From the NCBI RefSeq assembly GCF_004011095.1, contig NZ_CP028129.1, positions 1,364,001 through 1,428,000 of the forward strand: DNA of 64,000 bases. Reading direction: 5' to 3'. The position numbers were made by a program, and so were the translations under genes. How positions within the stretch are numbered: the first letter of the stretch is position 1; each line of letters starts with the position of its first letter. This document shows, piece after piece, positions 12,473 to 20,713 of the stretch. Source of the DNA: Rathayibacter rathayi (GTDB lineage Bacteria > Actinomycetota > Actinomycetes > Actinomycetales > Microbacteriaceae). The notes beneath the pieces were generated by a model. That model was not told where the DNA came from, did no database searches, and saw only the letters and a program-made list of their open reading frames with translations.

Positions 12473-15018
12473 GCGGAACCATTCCCGGGGGCACGAGCCC
12501 GGCCGAGGAAGCGGGCCTGGGAGCGCGCGCCGACACGGTCCCCACCACGGGCACTAGCTCGGCAACCACCTCCGGGCACGGCGCGCACGCCGCCGACACG
12601 GTCCCCGACGTTCCCGAGCGCCCCGGAGCCGACGGTGAGAACGCGCGCCACTACGCGGTCGAGACGGTTCCGGAGGCACCGCAGCGGGTTGGCGGGTGGA
12701 CGGCCAACGGCGCCGGCTCCTCCCCCTCGGACGACACCGTCGCGGCCGACACCGTCGCGGCCGACACGATCGCGGCCGACACCGCCGCGCCCGCCACACC
12801 CGCCCCGCCCGCCTCCGGCCCGATCGACGGCACCGCCGCGATCTTGCTCCCCGACATCCCCGCGTGGGTCCTCCAGCAGCTCGCCACCGGCAGCAATGCG
12901 CTCCCGCATGACGTCCTCGGGCAGCACCTCGTCTCGGCCCCCGGCGTTGCCGACCCGGTGACCGTCGTGCGCGTGCGCCGTCCGCTCGCCGAGAAGGTCG
13001 CCGTGGTGCTCGACACCGGTGCCCGCGTCGAGCTCAGCCACCTCAGCGACGGCATCTGGCAGGGCTTCCACGTCCTCGGCCCGCAGGCGTACACCGTCCA
13101 CGCCCGCTACGGCGGGGGCGGCGAGTGGACGGCCGAGGACCCCTACCGCTTCTCGAAGACGGTGGGCGACGTCGACCTGTACCTGATCGGCGAGGGGCGT
13201 CACGAGCGGCTCTGGGAGGCGCTCGGCGCCCACCACCGCGAGCACGAGGGCGTCTGGGGCACCAGCTTCGCCGTCTGGGCGCCGCACGCGCAGGCCGCGC
13301 GTGTTATCGGTGACTTCAACGACTGGAGCGGCGAGGGCCACTCCCTCCGCAATCTCGGTACGACCGGCGTGTGGGAGATCTTCGTGCCCGGCATTGAGCC
13401 CGGCGCCTCCTATAAGTTCGACCTGCTCTCGCGCGAGGGCCACTGGGTCCGCAAGGCGGACCCGATGGCCCGCGCCACCGAGGTACCGCCCGCGACCGCT
13501 TCGAAGGTGCCCGTCTCGCACCACCAGTGGGGCGACTCCGGCTGGATCGCGAAGCGGGCCTCGGTCGACCCGCACAGGCAGCCGCTCAGCGTCTACGAGA
13601 TGCACCTCGGCTCGTGGCGGCCCGGCCTCGGCTACCGCGACCTCGCGGATCCGCTGATCGAGTACGTCACGGAGCTCGGCTTCACGCACGTCGAGTTCAT
13701 GCCGCTCGCCGAGCACCCGTTCGGCGGATCCTGGGGCTACCAGGTCACTGGCTACTACGCAGCCTCGAGCCGATTCGGCACGGCCGACGACCTCAAGTAC
13801 CTGATCGACCGCCTGCACCGAGCGGGCATCGGCGTCATCCTGGACTGGGTTCCCGGCCACTTCCCCAAGGACGACTTCGCCCTCGCCCGCTTCGACGGTG
13901 AGCCGCTCTACGAGCACCCGGACTGGCGGCGCGGCGAGCAGATGGACTGGGGAACCTACGTCTTCGACTTCGGGCACGCCCAGGTACGCAACTTCCTCGT
14001 CGCGAACGCGCTGTTCTGGCTCGAGGAGTTCCATGTGGACGCCCTGCGTGTGGACGCCGTCGCCTCGATGCTCTACCTCGACTACTCCCGCAAGGAGGGT
14101 GAGTGGCTGCCGAACCAGTACGGCGGACGCGAGCACCTCGAGGCGATCAGCTTCCTCCAGGAGGTCAATGCCACGGCCTACCGGCTGCATCCCGGCATCA
14201 TGATGATCGCCGAGGAGTCGACCAGCTGGCCCGGCGTCACGCAGCCCACCAGCTCCGGCGGACTCGGCTTCGGGCTCAAGTGGAACATGGGCTGGATGCA
14301 CGACTCGCTCGACTACATGGCGAACGACCCGCTCTGGCGCCAGTATCACCTCGGCGAGATCACCTTTTCCTTCGTCTACGCCTTCAGCGAGAAGTTCGTC
14401 CTGCCGATCAGCCACGATGAGGTCGTACACGGCAAGGGCTCGCTGATCCAGAAAATGCCCGGCGACCACTGGCAGCAGCTCGCCAACGTGCGCGCCTACC
14501 TCGCCTTCATGTGGGCGCACCCCGGCAAGCAGCTCCTGTTCATGGGCCAGGAGTTCGGCCAGTACTCCGAGTGGAGCGAGGAGCGCGGCCTGGACTGGTG
14601 GATCCTCGACCAGCCAAGCCACCGCGGCCTGTGGAGCCTCGTCGGCCAGTTGAACCGCGTGTACCGCGACTCGCCGTCGTTCTGGGAGCTCGACCACGAG
14701 CAGTCGGGATTCGAGTGGATCGACGGCGGCGCGGCAGCACCGAATGTCGTCTCGTTCCTGCGGAAGGACAGTGAGGGTCGTCCGATCGCCGTCATCGCGA
14801 ACTTCTCCGGGTCTCCTGTGCACGGCTATCGCGTGAGTCTGCCCACGGCCGGCCGCTGGGAAGAGCTCGTCAACACGGACGCGGAGATCTACGGCGGCAG
14901 TGGAGTCGGCAACTTCGGCGCAGTCGAGGCGCGCAACCAGCCGTGGGCGGGTCGACCCGCCTCCGCCGAGCTGGTGCTCCCCCCGCTCGCCGTGCTCTAC
15001 CTGCGCCCCGCCGACTGA
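12469..15018 (+). CDS. glgB: 1,4-alpha-glucan branching enzyme GlgB
   Basis: Creates alpha-1,6 branches in the glucan made by GlgE. The 849-residue protein carries about 110 extra N-terminal residues rich in Ala, Thr, Pro and Asp, then the usual N1/CBM48 domains (VWGTSFAVWAPHAQAARVIG) and GH13_9 barrel. The nucleophile is Asp529 in ALRVDAVASMLYLDYSR and the acid/base is Glu582 in MMIAEESTSWPGVTQP. The next conserved block is LPISHDEVVHGKGSL. The ATG overlaps the glgE stop by four bases. The tail contains three TVP-centred repeats and a DTVAA tandem; neither is part of the catalytic enzyme. Confidence 0.95.
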   Translation: MSGTIPGGTSPAEEAGLGARADTVPTTGTSSATTSGHGAHAADTVPDVPERPGADGENARHYAVETVPEAPQRVGGWTANGAGSSPSDDTVAADTVAADTIAADTAAPATPAPPASGPIDGTAAILLPDIPAWVLQQLATGSNALPHDVLGQHLVSAPGVADPVTVVRVRRPLAEKVAVVLDTGARVELSHLSDGIWQGFHVLGPQAYTVHARYGGGGEWTAEDPYRFSKTVGDVDLYLIGEGRHERLWEALGAHHREHEGVWGTSFAVWAPHAQAARVIGDFNDWSGEGHSLRNLGTTGVWEIFVPGIEPGASYKFDLLSREGHWVRKADPMARATEVPPATASKVPVSHHQWGDSGWIAKRASVDPHRQPLSVYEMHLGSWRPGLGYRDLADPLIEYVTELGFTHVEFMPLAEHPFGGSWGYQVTGYYAASSRFGTADDLKYLIDRLHRAGIGVILDWVPGHFPKDDFALARFDGEPLYEHPDWRRGEQMDWGTYVFDFGHAQVRNFLVANALFWLEEFHVDALRVDAVASMLYLDYSRKEGEWLPNQYGGREHLEAISFLQEVNATAYRLHPGIMMIAEESTSWPGVTQPTSSGGLGFGLKWNMGWMHDSLDYMANDPLWRQYHLGEITFSFVYAFSEKFVLPISHDEVVHGKGSLIQKMPGDHWQQLANVRAYLAFMWAHPGKQLLFMGQEFGQYSEWSEERGLDWWILDQPSHRGLWSLVGQLNRVYRDSPSFWELDHEQSGFEWIDGGAAAPNVVSFLRKDSEGRPIAVIANFSGSPVHGYRVSLPTAGRWEELVNTDAEIYGGSGVGNFGAVEARNQPWAGRPASAELVLPPLAVLYLRPAD
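12733..12792 (+). repeat. 15-bp tandem repeat in glgB tail
   Basis: Four adjacent copies of GACACCGTCGCGGCC with small changes. In frame they encode DTVAA, DTVAA, DTIAA and DTAAP in the low-complexity N-terminus of GlgB. Copy number is likely to vary between strains (inference). Confidence 0.85.
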
Positions 15019-15033
15019 GCAGATCCCGCACGA

Positions 15034-15078
15034 GAGAGGCCGCACGCCGTGACGATCGTCACGAGCGGGCGGCCTCTC
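15034..15078. terminator. Hairpin between converging glgB and ybbN-like gene
   Basis: GAGAGGCCGC (15034-15043) pairs perfectly with GCGGCCTCTC (15069-15078), and a second palindrome, GTGACGATCGTCAC, sits in the middle (15049-15062). It lies 16 bases after the glgB stop. There is no T-run. Confidence 0.55.
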
Positions 15079-15124
15079 GATGTCGCGGCCTCTCGACGTT
15101 CTGGCCGTCCCTGGTGGACCGGGC

Positions 15125-16078
15125 TCAGTAGAGCAGGGCGGTGAGGCGTGCGCGGGCCTTGTTCACACGGGGGTCGGTCTGCCCGACGATCTCGAACAGC
15201 TCCAGCAGGCGCGCCCGAACGGCGCCCTTTCCGTCGGCGTCCAGGCGAGGGAACATCGAGAGCAGCCGGTCGAAGGCGTCCTCGATATGACCGCCGGAGA
15301 CGTCCAGGTCGGCCACCGCGAGCTGCGCGTCGAGGTTCGAGGGCTCGGCCGCAGCCGTCGAGCGGATGTCGTCGAGCGTGTGGCCCTGCAGGCGCGCCAG
15401 GAGCCGCACCTGGGCGAGACCGGCGACGGCGAGGTCGTCGCGCGGGTTCTGCGCGATTGCGGTCTCGTACTCGGTGATCGCCGTGGCGTAGTCGCCCCGG
15501 TCGATCGCGTCGTACGCCTCCTGGTGGTGCGGCGGCAGCGGCTCCGGCTCGGGCTCGGCACCCTCGGCGGGGGCGGCGCCTTCGACCGGAACCGTGCCCG
15601 TCACGCCGTTCTGCGCCGCGAGCTGGAGCACCTGCTCCAGCAGATCGCGCAACTGCTCCTCGGCGACGAGGCCGCTGAACAGGGGCACCGGCCGCCCGCC
15701 GATGATCGCGGCCACCGTCGGCACGGACTGAGCCTGGAACGCCTGCGCCAGCTGCGGGTTCGACTCCACGTCGACCCCGACCAGCACCAACGCACCGGCG
15801 TACGAGACGATCACTTTTTCGAGCACCGCGGTCATGCTCTGGCTCTGATCCGACCAGGAACCGCGCAGGTCCACGATCACCGGGACCCGCGACGAGAGTT
15901 GGACCACCTGGTCGAACTCGGCGTCACCGGCGGTCAGCAGCAGCGGATTCGCGCCGGGCGCGCCTCCGGGAGCAGCGGCCGGGGCGGCTGCAGCGGCGGG
16001 CGGGGTCCGACGGTTCACCAGCGACGAGAGGTCGACGGCGCCGCGGAGGTTTCCGGGCAGGGGCGGGACGGTACTCAC
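15125..16078 (-). CDS. YbbN-like thioredoxin-fold/TPR protein lacking the CxxC motif
   Basis: A 317-residue protein with a thioredoxin-like domain (about 65-170; VIVDLRGSWSDQSQSMTAVLEKV) followed by tetratricopeptide-type helices (about 215-317; AITEYETAIAQNPRDDLAVAGLAQVRL). This is the layout of the co-chaperone YbbN/CnoX. Where thioredoxins have WCGPC this protein has WSDQS, so it has no redox cysteines and probably acts in protein binding. Start is GTG at 16078, overlapping the stop of the upstream membrane protein gene (GTGA). A proline/alanine-rich stretch precedes the thioredoxin fold. Confidence 0.85.
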   Translation of the reverse strand: MSTVPPLPGNLRGAVDLSSLVNRRTPPAAAAAPAAAPGGAPGANPLLLTAGDAEFDQVVQLSSRVPVIVDLRGSWSDQSQSMTAVLEKVIVSYAGALVLVGVDVESNPQLAQAFQAQSVPTVAAIIGGRPVPLFSGLVAEEQLRDLLEQVLQLAAQNGVTGTVPVEGAAPAEGAEPEPEPLPPHHQEAYDAIDRGDYATAITEYETAIAQNPRDDLAVAGLAQVRLLARLQGHTLDDIRSTAAAEPSNLDAQLAVADLDVSGGHIEDAFDRLLSMFPRLDADGKGAVRARLLELFEIVGQTDPRVNKARARLTALLY

Positions 16079-17865
16079 GGCAGCTGCACCACCGAGACGA
16101 GTCCCTGGCTCCATCCGAGCATCACGATCTTCTCCTCCGATCCGACAGACGGTACATAGAACAGCAATTGGTAGCCGTAGGTGGTCTTGATGCCGGTCGT
16201 CGACTTGTCCGTGCCCAGCAGGGTTTGCGAGGCGCCGGAGGTCGAGACGGTCGAGCCCTCGGCCGTGGGGCGGACGGTCGACGACTCGGCGATGCTCGCC
16301 GCGACCAGGGCTCCCGAATTGTTCGTCGCGAGCGCGATCGTCGGCGAGGTTCCCGCCGCGTTCGAGAACTCGATCGAGGCGGTGTCGGGCAGCGCCTGGC
16401 GATCGGCATTCTTCTTATCAATGCCGACCTGCCCACGTAGCGTGTCGCCGTCGGCCACGAACAGCCCGGCGTACTGGCTCGCATCGCCGTTGGCGAGCAC
16501 GTCCGCATACGCGGAGCCGACTGTCTGCGGCGCGAGCTTCATCAGCCGCGAGTCCGGAGCGACGATCGAGGTTCCGACGGTCACCGGGGCGACGTCCGGG
16601 ATTCGGGCGTTGGCCTCGAGCGAGATCGCGTAGTTGACCTTGTAGTCCACTCGCGGGCTGGCCTGGCTCAGCATCAGAGCGATCGGCGCCTGGGTGCTGT
16701 CGGCCGAGTTCTGCACGACGGCCGTCACCAGACGCGGCCACGTTTCCGTGTCCTGCGGGAGCACGAGGCTCACCGGCGAGGCCGGGATGCTCTGCGGCGG
16801 GGCGATCGTGCCGCCCTTGGCGGTGACCTCGTAGTTCGTGGTGCGCTCGGTCAGCGCCTCGCCTTGGAAGCGCTCGGCGAGAATCGACGCGTCGCGCGCC
16901 TCATCCGCTCGGGACGCGACACCGGCGACCGCGGCGACGATCGCCTCAGCCTGCTGCGTCGTGACGACCGGGGTCGGCTCGGCCGCGACCGGCTCTGCAC
17001 CGGCGGTGGGCGTGGCCGTCGCGATCGGCACCTCGCTCGGACCGGCCGCGAGATCGGGCCAGTAGTCGGAGCTGCAGCCCGAGAGCAGAACAGTGGTCCC
17101 GAGCACCATCGGCAGCACGAGCGCGGCCCGCCGGCGCGTCGGTGTCGCGACCGACGCCTGGATACCGGCGCGGGGTCGAGGCCGGCGAGCGCCACGGGGG
17201 ATCCGCCCCTGTGGACCCTTCCGCCGCGGGCCGTGCTGGCGGCGCAGGTGCACGAACGCCCAGATATAGAGGATGAGGCCGAGCAGGAGGAAGACGGCGC
17301 CGCCGAGCAGCAGCGGACCGGCGAGCGGAGTCGCAGTGTCCACCGGCCAGGTGACTCGCACGGAGTCGGCGGCGGGCGCTGTGCCATCGGTCGCGACGAG
17401 GATGGAGACGTCCTCGGGCACGTCGAGCGCCAGGGTGACGCTGCCGTTGCCCTCGAACTGCTCCAGCCAGAGGTCCGAGCCGCGCGGGTCGACGACGGCG
17501 GCATCGGCGGTCTCGACATCGGAGGACAGCCGAACGCGCCGACCTGTCTCCTGCGCGGCCGTGAGGGTGTCGCCGACGCGCTCGTAGCCGACCGCGTCGT
17601 AGCTGGATCGGCCCACCCAGCCGAGCACGTCAGAGGTGGGGGCGTAGGCGACGACGAGGTCGCCGCTCCCCTCGACCGTGATGGTCTGCCGTCCCGGATT
17701 CGCGCCAAGGGTGCTCCCGTCGATTACCGCGTAGGGCGCGGAGGAATCGAGAGCGGTCTGGGCGGTGATCGACTCCGGAGGAGCCCAGACCGTCCGCTGA
17801 CCGATGCCGAGCACGATCATCGCGGCAGCGATGACGGTGGCGATGATGGCGAAGACGAACCGCAC
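16075..17865 (-). CDS. Membrane-anchored extracytoplasmic protein of unknown function
   Basis: I cannot assign a function. From the GTG at 17865 it has 596 residues. The start has a strong AGGAGG nine bases upstream; the longer open frame would run into the promoter of the divergent gene. Visible are an N-terminal membrane segment (VRFVFAIIATVIAAAMIV), an extracellular region of about 180 residues, a second membrane segment (LLLGGAVFLLLGLILYIWAF), a basic linker, then RRRAALVLPMVLGTTVLLSGC, which looks exactly like a lipoprotein signal peptide with lipobox LSGC in the middle of the chain. The C-terminal part is Thr/Ala-rich. The stop overlaps the ybbN-like gene. It may be an old fusion of a membrane protein and a lipoprotein. 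Confidence 0.75.
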   Translation of the reverse strand: MRFVFAIIATVIAAAMIVLGIGQRTVWAPPESITAQTALDSSAPYAVIDGSTLGANPGRQTITVEGSGDLVVAYAPTSDVLGWVGRSSYDAVGYERVGDTLTAAQETGRRVRLSSDVETADAAVVDPRGSDLWLEQFEGNGSVTLALDVPEDVSILVATDGTAPAADSVRVTWPVDTATPLAGPLLLGGAVFLLLGLILYIWAFVHLRRQHGPRRKGPQGRIPRGARRPRPRAGIQASVATPTRRRAALVLPMVLGTTVLLSGCSSDYWPDLAAGPSEVPIATATPTAGAEPVAAEPTPVVTTQQAEAIVAAVAGVASRADEARDASILAERFQGEALTERTTNYEVTAKGGTIAPPQSIPASPVSLVLPQDTETWPRLVTAVVQNSADSTQAPIALMLSQASPRVDYKVNYAISLEANARIPDVAPVTVGTSIVAPDSRLMKLAPQTVGSAYADVLANGDASQYAGLFVADGDTLRGQVGIDKKNADRQALPDTASIEFSNAAGTSPTIALATNNSGALVAASIAESSTVRPTAEGSTVSTSGASQTLLGTDKSTTGIKTTYGYQLLFYVPSVGSEEKIVMLGWSQGLVSVVQLP

Positions 17866-18067
17866 GAAAGAACTCCTCCTGCGTTGCCGGATCGGGGTGA
17901 CGGCCGGGGCCGGCTCGGGTGACGCAGCCGGACCGGGACGCGACGGCAACAGACAAAGACAGTCCACAATAGCCGATGCCCTCGGCCCGATACCCGACAG
18001 AAGCCGAGAGTGCGGCCCGAGCGGCGCGCGGTGCGGGTGTCGCCCCGACCGGAGCCGTCGCGCTGAA

Positions 18068-18073
18068 TACACT
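18068..18073 (+). promoter_or_regulatory. -10 box upstream of the DivIVA-family gene
   Basis: TACACT fits TANNNT. It lies about 50 bases before the GTG at 18122, which has its own AAGGAG site, so this transcript would have a short leader containing a CCGCG/CGCGG hairpin. Confidence 0.35.
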
Positions 18074-18121
18074 TTCCGAGTGCCGCGAGCCCCCCGCGGT
18101 CCTGTCTGTGAAGGAGACGAC

Positions 18122-19618
18122 GTGGCGAACGACGAGGCCGAATTCACCCAGGTGTTCCGTGGCTACGACCGGGACGAGGTCGACAAGGCCATCCAGGGCC
18201 TGCGCCGCGAGCTCATCCACTCGAACACCCAGGCGGCCGAGAGCGGCCGAGAGGTGAAGCGCCTCTCCTCGCGGATCGAGGGCCTTGAGAAGGAGCTTCA
18301 GCAGGTCGGTGCTCCCACCTACGCGGGTCTGGGCGCCAAGCTCGAGCACACCCTGCGGGTCGCCGAGGAGCAGTCCGAGCGGATCATCGCGCAGGCCGAG
18401 AACGACGCCTCCGCCCTCCGCCGTTCCACTCGTGACGAGGGCGACCGCCTGCTCCAGGAGGCCCGCGACGAGGCCGAGCGTCTCGTGACCCAGGCCCGCC
18501 GCCGGGCGGATCGCACCCGCGACGAGTCCGAGGCGCAGGCCGCCGCGACCCTCGGCAAGGCCGCCGACGACCGCGACGTGATGACCCAGGACGCCGTCCG
18601 CGAGGCCGCCGCGATCCGCGGTACCGTCGCGACCGAGGCCGCCGAGACCCGTGCCACCGCCAAGCGAGAGGCCGCCGCGATCCGCTCCGAGGCCGAGCGC
18701 GAGGCCGCGGAGATGCGGGCTGTCGCCGCCCGCGAGATCGAGGTCGCGCGCGCCGAGGCCGCCCGACTCACCCAGGCGAACGAGCTGCTGCGGGCCGAGG
18801 CCGCCTCCGAGGTCGATCGGCTCCGTGCGGACGTCGGGGCCGAGGTCGCGCAGGCGCGCGCAGCGGTCGAGGCCGAGCTACTCTCGACTCGCGCCGCACT
18901 CGACGCCGAGGTCGCCGGGATTCGCGCCGAGGGTGCCAGGGAGATCGCGGACCAACGCGCCCGTCTGGCGCAGGAGCGCGCTGAGGCTGTCGCCGTACTC
19001 GACGCCGAGCTGGCCGGCCTGCGCGCCGCCTCAGCCGACGAGACCGCTGCGCTCTCGCGCGAGGTCGAGCAGGCCCGCATCGACCTGGTGGTCGAGCTGG
19101 CCGCGCGCCGCGAGGAGGCCGACCGCGACGACCTGCTCCGCCATCAGGAGGCCGTGGCGCAGACGCAGCGCTATCTCGACGAGTCGAACCTGCAGCTCGC
19201 CGACGCGATCCGCCGAGCGAACGACAAGCGCCTCGAGGCCGATGCCCTCCGCAGCGACGCCCTCGACGAGACGACTCGTCTGCGCCGGACGGCTCAGGAC
19301 GACTCCGATGCACTGCTCGATGACGCGCGGGACCGGGCGCAGACGCTCATCGCAGACGCGGAGCGCCGCAGCCGCGAACTGATGGCTACGGCCGAGCGCC
19401 GCCTCGACGAGATCCGGACCGAGCGCGACGCGATCGCCGGGTACGTCTCGGGTCTGCGCGGCCTGATCGGGCACATCGGCGATCTGGCCGATGACGGCGA
19501 CTCCGGCAGCGAACCGGATGACGACGCCGACAGCGGCGCACACGGCGACTCCGACAGCCGCCCGGAGGAGGACACCGACGCGGACACCGAGCGCGGCCGC
19601 TCCTCCTCCGACCGCTGA
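18122..19618 (+). CDS. DivIVA-domain coiled-coil protein
   Basis: A 498-residue protein. The N-terminus (FTQVFRGYDRDEVDKAIQGLRREL, about residues 8-30) is the DivIVA lipid-binding domain motif. It is followed by a nearly unbroken coiled coil (about 40-450) of Glu, Arg and Ala heptads, such as AEREAAEMRAVAAREIE, and then an acidic Asp/Ser/Glu tail. This resembles actinobacterial polar scaffold proteins (DivIVA, Scy or FilP type), so a role in polar growth or cytoskeletal organisation is inferred. Start is GTG at 18122 with AAGGAG eight bases upstream. It is divergent from the unknown membrane protein gene and converges on a hydrolase gene. Confidence 0.85.
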   Translation: MANDEAEFTQVFRGYDRDEVDKAIQGLRRELIHSNTQAAESGREVKRLSSRIEGLEKELQQVGAPTYAGLGAKLEHTLRVAEEQSERIIAQAENDASALRRSTRDEGDRLLQEARDEAERLVTQARRRADRTRDESEAQAAATLGKAADDRDVMTQDAVREAAAIRGTVATEAAETRATAKREAAAIRSEAEREAAEMRAVAAREIEVARAEAARLTQANELLRAEAASEVDRLRADVGAEVAQARAAVEAELLSTRAALDAEVAGIRAEGAREIADQRARLAQERAEAVAVLDAELAGLRAASADETAALSREVEQARIDLVVELAARREEADRDDLLRHQEAVAQTQRYLDESNLQLADAIRRANDKRLEADALRSDALDETTRLRRTAQDDSDALLDDARDRAQTLIADAERRSRELMATAERRLDEIRTERDAIAGYVSGLRGLIGHIGDLADDGDSGSEPDDDADSGAHGDSDSRPEEDTDADTERGRSSSDR

Positions 19619-19639
19619 TCGGTCGCCACGCGGGCGGGC

Positions 19640-20365
19640 TCAGCCGAGTTCGCCCGCCCACTCCGTCGGCAGCGGACCGGAGGCCGGGGCCACGACGCGC
19701 ACGATCTCCTCGAGCACCCGGCGCGTCTGCGCCTCGCCGACCCAGAGGTGCTTGCCGCCCGTCACCGCGACGAGATCCAGCTGCGGCACGCTCGCGAAGC
19801 GCTCGGCAGCCGCCTCCGGCCGTAGGTAATCGTCGAACTCCGGAATCAGCGCGACGAGCGGGCGGCCGTCCTCTCCCCAGGCAGCGACTTCCTCCGCACT
19901 CGTGCGGTGCAGCGGCGGCGAGAGCAGGATCGCGCCCTCGACCGGATGTTCCCTGCCCCACTTCAGCGCCAGCTCCGTGCCGAACGACCAGCCGACCAGC
20001 CAGGGGCGAGGCAGGGCGCGCTCCGCGACGAAGGCCATTGCCGCGGCGATGTCGGCGCGCTCCTCGGTACCGTGTCCGAACGCGCCCTCGCTCGTGCCGC
20101 GTGCCGATGCAGTGCCACGCGTGTTGAAACGCAGAACCGCCAAATCGGCGAGAGCGGGCAGCCGGGCGGCGGCCTTGCGCAGGACGTGCGAGTCCATGAA
20201 GCCGCCGTGAGTCGGCAGCGGATGCAGCGTCACCAGTGTCGCGACCGGCTCGCGCTCCAGCGGCAGCGCGAGTTCGCCCACCAGCGTCAGCCCGTCGGCA
20301 GTGCGCAGCTCGACGTCCTCGCGGCGGGCGGGGAGGACGATGCCTCCGCGGATCTCGTGGGTCAT
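19640..20365 (-). CDS. Alpha/beta hydrolase family protein
   Basis: A 241-residue alpha/beta hydrolase of the small dienelactone-hydrolase-like group. The nucleophile elbow is GWSFGTE (Ser127), the likely acid is Asp178 or Asp179 in PEFDDYL, and the likely histidine is His206 in GGKHLWVGE. The oxyanion region is LHPLPTHGG. There is no signal peptide, so it is cytoplasmic. Substrate unknown. Its ATG overlaps the stop of the small upstream gene (ATGA), so the two form a unit. Confidence 0.85.
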   Translation of the reverse strand: MTHEIRGGIVLPARREDVELRTADGLTLVGELALPLEREPVATLVTLHPLPTHGGFMDSHVLRKAAARLPALADLAVLRFNTRGTASARGTSEGAFGHGTEERADIAAAMAFVAERALPRPWLVGWSFGTELALKWGREHPVEGAILLSPPLHRTSAEEVAAWGEDGRPLVALIPEFDDYLRPEAAAERFASVPQLDLVAVTGGKHLWVGEAQTRRVLEEIVRVVAPASGPLPTEWAGELG

Positions 20366-20664
20366 CGTGCTCCTCGGACTCTCCAGCAGTGCGTGTGCCA
20401 GTGGCGGCGGCCGGCCAGATCGGCGGCGTCACCGAGAGCGCCGTCGGCGCGCCAGGTGACCAGGTGGGCGTGGCCGATGTCGATCATCAGACCGCAGCCC
20501 GGGCAGAGGTAGTTCTTCACCGCGCGGGCCGCCGAGACGGGTTGCACATTCCACTCCCGGCCGGCGTGCGACTCGGTGCGCCGGAATCCGGCGAGCATCC
20601 GCGAGAGGTCACGCGACTCGTCGTCATCACGACGGCTGCCCCGGGGTCGATTGCTGCGCGGCAT
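20362..20664 (-). CDS. Small Cys/His-rich protein, probable metal site
   Basis: A 100-residue conserved-looking protein of unknown function. The N-terminal third is very basic and polar (RSNRPRGSRRDDDESRDLSR). The C-terminal half has KNYLCPGCGLMIDIGHAHLV and then RHWHTHCW, giving a CxxC pair, several histidines and a last cysteine, a pattern expected for a small zinc-binding fold. The ATG at 20664 follows a TAGACT box by six bases, so it is probably leaderless, and it is coupled by overlap to the hydrolase. It is probably the first gene of a two-gene unit. Confidence 0.75.
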   Translation of the reverse strand: MPRSNRPRGSRRDDDESRDLSRMLAGFRRTESHAGREWNVQPVSAARAVKNYLCPGCGLMIDIGHAHLVTWRADGALGDAADLAGRRHWHTHCWRVRGAR

Positions 20665-20670
20665 CCGCCC

Positions 20671-20676
20671 AGTCTA
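20671..20676 (-). promoter_or_regulatory. -10 box of a leaderless promoter for the Cys/His protein
   Basis: TAGACT on the minus strand, six bases before the ATG at 20664; the same hexamer and spacing as for mnmA. Confidence 0.5.
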
Positions 20677-20713
20677 GAAGCCGCTCGACGAGGCCGCCGT
20701 CCTCGGCTCGCCA

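Noticed and set aside
12406..15045. Open frame of 879 codons on minus, antisense to glgB
   Set aside because: A composition shadow of a clear branching enzyme gene.
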